Made by a program: the position numbers and the translations under genes | Source: JBMOGA01 sp049318625 | GTDB lineage: Bacteria > Pseudomonadota > Alphaproteobacteria > Rhizobiales > Hyphomicrobiaceae | Length of the DNA stretch: 22,432 bases | NCBI GenBank assembly: GCA_049318625.1 | Contig: JBMOGA010000062.1 | Span: 1-22,432 of the forward strand | Reading direction: 5' to 3' | Notes under the pieces: generated by a model | What the model was told of the DNA's origin: nothing | What the model saw: the letters and a program-made list of their open reading frames with translations, nothing else | Database searches by the model: none | Part shown: in pieces, positions 19,727 through 22,432 of the stretch | Layout: every line of letters starts with the position of its first letter | Position numbering within the stretch: the first letter of the stretch is position 1

Positions 19727-22198
19727 ATGGCAGCCCCTCAGCCCCTCCCGATCGACGAAGCGCTTCCGCGTTTGAAGGCCGCGCTCGCGGCGCATGCGCG
19801 GGCGGTGGTGGTCGCGCCACCGGGCGCCGGCAAGACCACGCGCGTCCCGTTCGCGCTCCGCGATGAGACCTGGCTGGCCGGCGCCAAGATCCTGGTTCTC
19901 GAGCCGCGGCGGCTGGCGGCCCGCGGCGCGGCGGCGCGCATGGCGGAAACCCTCGGCGAGCCGGTCGGCGAAACCATCGGGCTGCGCGCCCGCCTCGTCT
20001 CCAAGGTCGGACCCAAGACCAGGATCGAGGTCGTCACCGAAGGCGTCTTCACGCGGATGATCCTCGAGGATCCGTCGCTCGACGGCATCGGCGCCGTGCT
20101 GTTCGACGAGTATCACGAGCGCTCGCTCGACGCCGATCTTGGTCTCGCCTTCGCGCTCGATGCGCAGGCCGGGCTGCGGCCAGATCTCCGCATCGTGGCC
20201 ATGTCCGCCACCCTCGATGGCGCCCGGGTGGCGCAGCTCCTCGGCGACGCTCCGGTGATCACCAGTGAAGGCCGCGCGTTTCCAGTCGAGACCCGCTATC
20301 TCGGCCGCGAGGCGGGCCGGCGCATCGAAGATCAAATGACGGACGCTATCCAGCTGGCGTTGCGCGCCGAAACCGGCTCGATCCTCGCGTTCCTGCCCGG
20401 TCAGGGCGAGATCCGCCGTGTCGCCGAACGATTGGACGAGCGGATCCGCGATCCCGCCGTCGACATCGCTCCTTTGTTCGGCGCCATGGAGATGCGCGCC
20501 CAGGATCTCGCGGTGACGCCGTCGCGACCGGGCCGGCGCAAGGTCGTGCTGGCGACGTCGATCGCCGAGACTTCGCTGACCATCGAGGGCGTCCGGGTCA
20601 TCGTCGATTCCGGTCTCGCTCGGGTGCCCCGCTACGAGCCGGATGTCGGCGTGACCCGGCTCGAGACCGTCCGGGTCTCGCGGGCCTCGGCCGATCAGCG
20701 ACGCGGCCGCGCCGGCCGCACCGAGCCGGGGGTCTGCTACCGCCTGTGGGCCGAGCCTGAAACCCAAAGCCTGCTGCCGTTTGCAGAGCCGGAGATCCGG
20801 GCCGCCGACCTCACGGGGCTGCTGCTCGACTGTGCCGCCTGGGGCGCCCGGGACCCGGCGGCGCTGGCGTGGCTCGACCCTCCGCCCGCGGCCGCCGTGG
20901 CCGCCGCACGTGACGAACTGGCCGCGCTCGGCGCCCTCGACGGCGACGGGCGGTTGACCGCCACCGGTCGCCGAATCCGTGAATTGCCGCTGCCGCCGCG
21001 GCTGGCGCGGATGGTCATCGAGGCGGCGGCCCTCGGCGCGGCCAAGGCGGCAGCCGATATCGCCGCCGTGCTGGTCGAGCGCGGCCTGGGCGGCCCCTCG
21101 GCCGATCTCGATGAACGCCTCCGGCAGTTCCGCCGCGACCGGTCGCAGCGTGCCGAGGACATGCGCCGGCTGGCGCGCGGCTGGGCCAGATCCAAGGCTG
21201 GCAAGTCGCGCGGGGCCGAGGCCCCGTCGGCCGCCGCGCTGTTGGCGCTTGCCTATCCCGATCGCATCGCCAAGGCGCGCGGCGCGCCCGGCCAGTACCA
21301 TCTGGCCAATGGACGCGGCGCCGCGCTGGAGCCGACCGATCCCTTGGCCAAGGCGAAGTTCCTCGTTGTCGCGGAGATGCAGGGCACTGCATCCTCGGCG
21401 CGGATCCTGCTGGCGGCTGATCTGTCGGAAAGTGAACTGACTGCGATCGCGGGTGGACGCATCTCGGACGTGGACGAGGTCGTTTTCGATCGTGAGTCGG
21501 CCAGCCTGCGCGCCCGCCGCGTGCGCCGGCTCGACGCCATCGTGCTCGCCAGCGAACCGCGGCCGGTGCCGTCGGGAGAGGCCTCGGCCGCAGCCTTGGC
21601 GACCGGCCTCGCAGCGCGCGGCATCGAGCGGTTGCCATGGAGCAAAGGCCAGCTCCAGCTGCGCGACCGCGTGGCGTTCCTGCGCGCCGCCGAGGGTGAG
21701 ACGACCGATCTCCCCGACCTCTCCGATGCAGCGCTGGCCGCCTCGGCAGAGACGTGGCTTGCGCCGTTTCTCGCCGGCAAAACCCGCCTCGCCGATATCG
21801 GCGCCGATGATCTCGGCCAAGCGCTGGATACGCTGCTCGAATGGAGCCTGCGCCGCAGGCTGGATGCCGAGGCGCCGACGCACTTCGAGGCGCCGACGGG
21901 TCAGCACCATCCGATCGACTACGAGGGCGAGGGCGCCCCGGCGCTCCATATTCGCGTGCAGGAGCTCTATGGGCTGACGGCCCACCCGGCGATCGCGGGT
22001 GGCCGCCGCCCGCTGACGCTGTATCTGCTGTCGCCTGCCCACAGGCCGATCCAGATCACCCGCGATCTGCCGGGCTTCTGGGCCGGGTCGTGGACTGCGG
22101 TGAAGGCCGAGATGCGGGGCCGCTATCCGAAACATCCCTGGCCCGACGATCCGGCGCGCGCGTTGCCGACGACACGGGCGAAGCCCAGGGGGACGTGA
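19727..22198 (+). CDS. hrpB: ATP-dependent helicase HrpB (DEAH-type)
   Basis: An 823-residue superfamily 2 helicase of the HrpB family, normal length. Walker A is APPGAGKTT (30-38), motif II DEYH (127-130, DEYHER), motif III SAT (160-162), with ILAFLPGQGEIRRVAERL, VLATSIAETSLTIEGVRVIVDSGLARVPRYEP and QRRGRAGRTEPGVCYRLW (motifs IV-VI) after them. The ratchet/helicase-associated domain and HrpB-specific C-terminal domain follow (...HPIDYEGEGAPALHIRVQELYGL, ...RGRYPKHPWPDDP). It probably remodels RNA or nucleoprotein complexes; the exact cellular role of HrpB is unsettled. The ATG at 19727 matches the family start. Its final codons (DDPARALPTTRAKPRGT) are the first copy of a tandem repeat that continues past the stop. 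Confidence 0.96.
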   Translation: MAAPQPLPIDEALPRLKAALAAHARAVVVAPPGAGKTTRVPFALRDETWLAGAKILVLEPRRLAARGAAARMAETLGEPVGETIGLRARLVSKVGPKTRIEVVTEGVFTRMILEDPSLDGIGAVLFDEYHERSLDADLGLAFALDAQAGLRPDLRIVAMSATLDGARVAQLLGDAPVITSEGRAFPVETRYLGREAGRRIEDQMTDAIQLALRAETGSILAFLPGQGEIRRVAERLDERIRDPAVDIAPLFGAMEMRAQDLAVTPSRPGRRKVVLATSIAETSLTIEGVRVIVDSGLARVPRYEPDVGVTRLETVRVSRASADQRRGRAGRTEPGVCYRLWAEPETQSLLPFAEPEIRAADLTGLLLDCAAWGARDPAALAWLDPPPAAAVAAARDELAALGALDGDGRLTATGRRIRELPLPPRLARMVIEAAALGAAKAAADIAAVLVERGLGGPSADLDERLRQFRRDRSQRAEDMRRLARGWARSKAGKSRGAEAPSAAALLALAYPDRIAKARGAPGQYHLANGRGAALEPTDPLAKAKFLVVAEMQGTASSARILLAADLSESELTAIAGGRISDVDEVVFDRESASLRARRVRRLDAIVLASEPRPVPSGEASAAALATGLAARGIERLPWSKGQLQLRDRVAFLRAAEGETTDLPDLSDAALAASAETWLAPFLAGKTRLADIGADDLGQALDTLLEWSLRRRLDAEAPTHFEAPTGQHHPIDYEGEGAPALHIRVQELYGLTAHPAIAGGRRPLTLYLLSPAHRPIQITRDLPGFWAGSWTAVKAEMRGRYPKHPWPDDPARALPTTRAKPRGT

Positions 22199-22432
22199 GC
22201 GCGGCGCAGTCGGGCCTGAAAAGAAAGCCCCGACGATCCGGCGCGCGCGATGCCGACGACTCGGGCGAAGCCCAGGGGGACGTGAGCGCGCCGCAGTCGG
22301 GCCTGAGAAAAAGCCCCGACGATCCGGCGCGCGCGTTGCCGACGACGCGGGCGAAGCCGAGGGGGACGTGAGCGCGCCGCAGTCGGGCCTGAGAAAAAGC
22401 CCCGACGATCCGGCGCGCGCGTTGCCGACGAC
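22144..22432 (+). repeat. Tandem 86-87 bp repeat array seeded at the hrpB 3' end (3 full copies plus partial)
   Basis: Copies start at 22144 (87 bp), 22231 (86 bp), 22317 (86 bp) and 22403 (cut by the window end). Each starts CGACGATCCGGCGCGCGCG, runs through GGGCGAAGCC and GGGGGACGTGAGCG (holding the hrpB stop in copy 1) and ends in a short A-rich stretch before CCCC. Copies differ by only a few substitutions and one indel. Copy 1 encodes the HrpB C-terminus. The junction can form a GTCGGG/CCCGAC stem with an A-rich loop. The array may continue beyond the window. Confidence 0.95.

Noticed and set aside
19514..22135. 873-residue open frame on the minus strand
   Set aside because: It is antisense to hrpB and the end of the APC gene; no domain, low-complexity Arg/Gly/Asp composition.
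22144..22432. CRISPR array
   Set aside because: Units are contiguous near-identical copies with no variable spacers, the first copy is coding, and no cas gene is nearby.

Overview
The window is a high-GC chromosomal segment (about two thirds G+C by eye), dense with genes in both orientations. It most likely comes from an alphaproteobacterium. The aspartyl-tRNA synthetase has the alphaproteobacterial form of motif 2 (GEFYQLDVEM). An alkaline-ceramidase-like membrane protein, a COG5622-type 'host attachment' protein, FixK/FNR-type 14-bp palindromes and long palindromic intergenic repeats all fit that group. Genus cannot be fixed from the sequence. No phage, transposon, plasmid, rRNA or CRISPR feature is seen.

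Layout. 1-475: an AT-richer edge with a short LuxR-type HTH protein. 476-818: no convincing gene. 819-3379: aspS, then a zeta-toxin-like P-loop kinase and a 61-residue partner, tightly packed and lower in GC. 3444-3582: two long back-to-back palindromes. 3600-5603: ceramidase-like membrane enzyme, tRNA-Leu(UAA), TauE/SafE exporter, small cytochrome c. 5638-9550 (minus): a TRAP transporter (binding protein, small and large membrane subunits) followed by a DMT exporter; a divergent FadR-type GntR regulator (9697-10455) shares a palindromic operator candidate with it. 10617-11688: a Crp/Fnr-family regulator overlapping a second small cytochrome c. 11746-14490: Hsp20, host-attachment-family protein and an APH-like/P-loop kinase fusion. 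14462-17429: SDR, Cys/Met-metabolism PLP enzyme, second DMT transporter. 17446-19681: DUF2189 membrane protein and APC permease. 19727-22198: helicase hrpB, whose 3' end is tandemly repeated (86-87 bp units) to the right edge.

The most coherent system is a putative low-oxygen/redox circuit. The Crp/Fnr-type regulator has the FNR-type recognition residues E-x-x-S-R, is translationally overlapped by a c-type cytochrome, and lies close to genes preceded by 14-bp TTGAY-N4-RTCAA palindromes (12317-12330 before hsp20; 12858-12871 between the host-attachment gene and the kinase; 18357-18370 between DUF2189 and the APC permease). A degenerate copy precedes the other cytochrome c (5215-5228). At three of these sites a weak -10-like hexamer lies at the spacing expected for class II FNR activation. 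This is inference from sequence geometry, not demonstrated regulation.

Other points of note are the tandem array that appears to have grown from the hrpB stop-codon region, two strong stem-loops between the TRAP binding-protein gene and its membrane-subunit genes, a histidine in AspRS at the position linked to non-discriminating aspartylation, and exact spacing of ceramidase zinc-site residues in the 3600-4307 protein.
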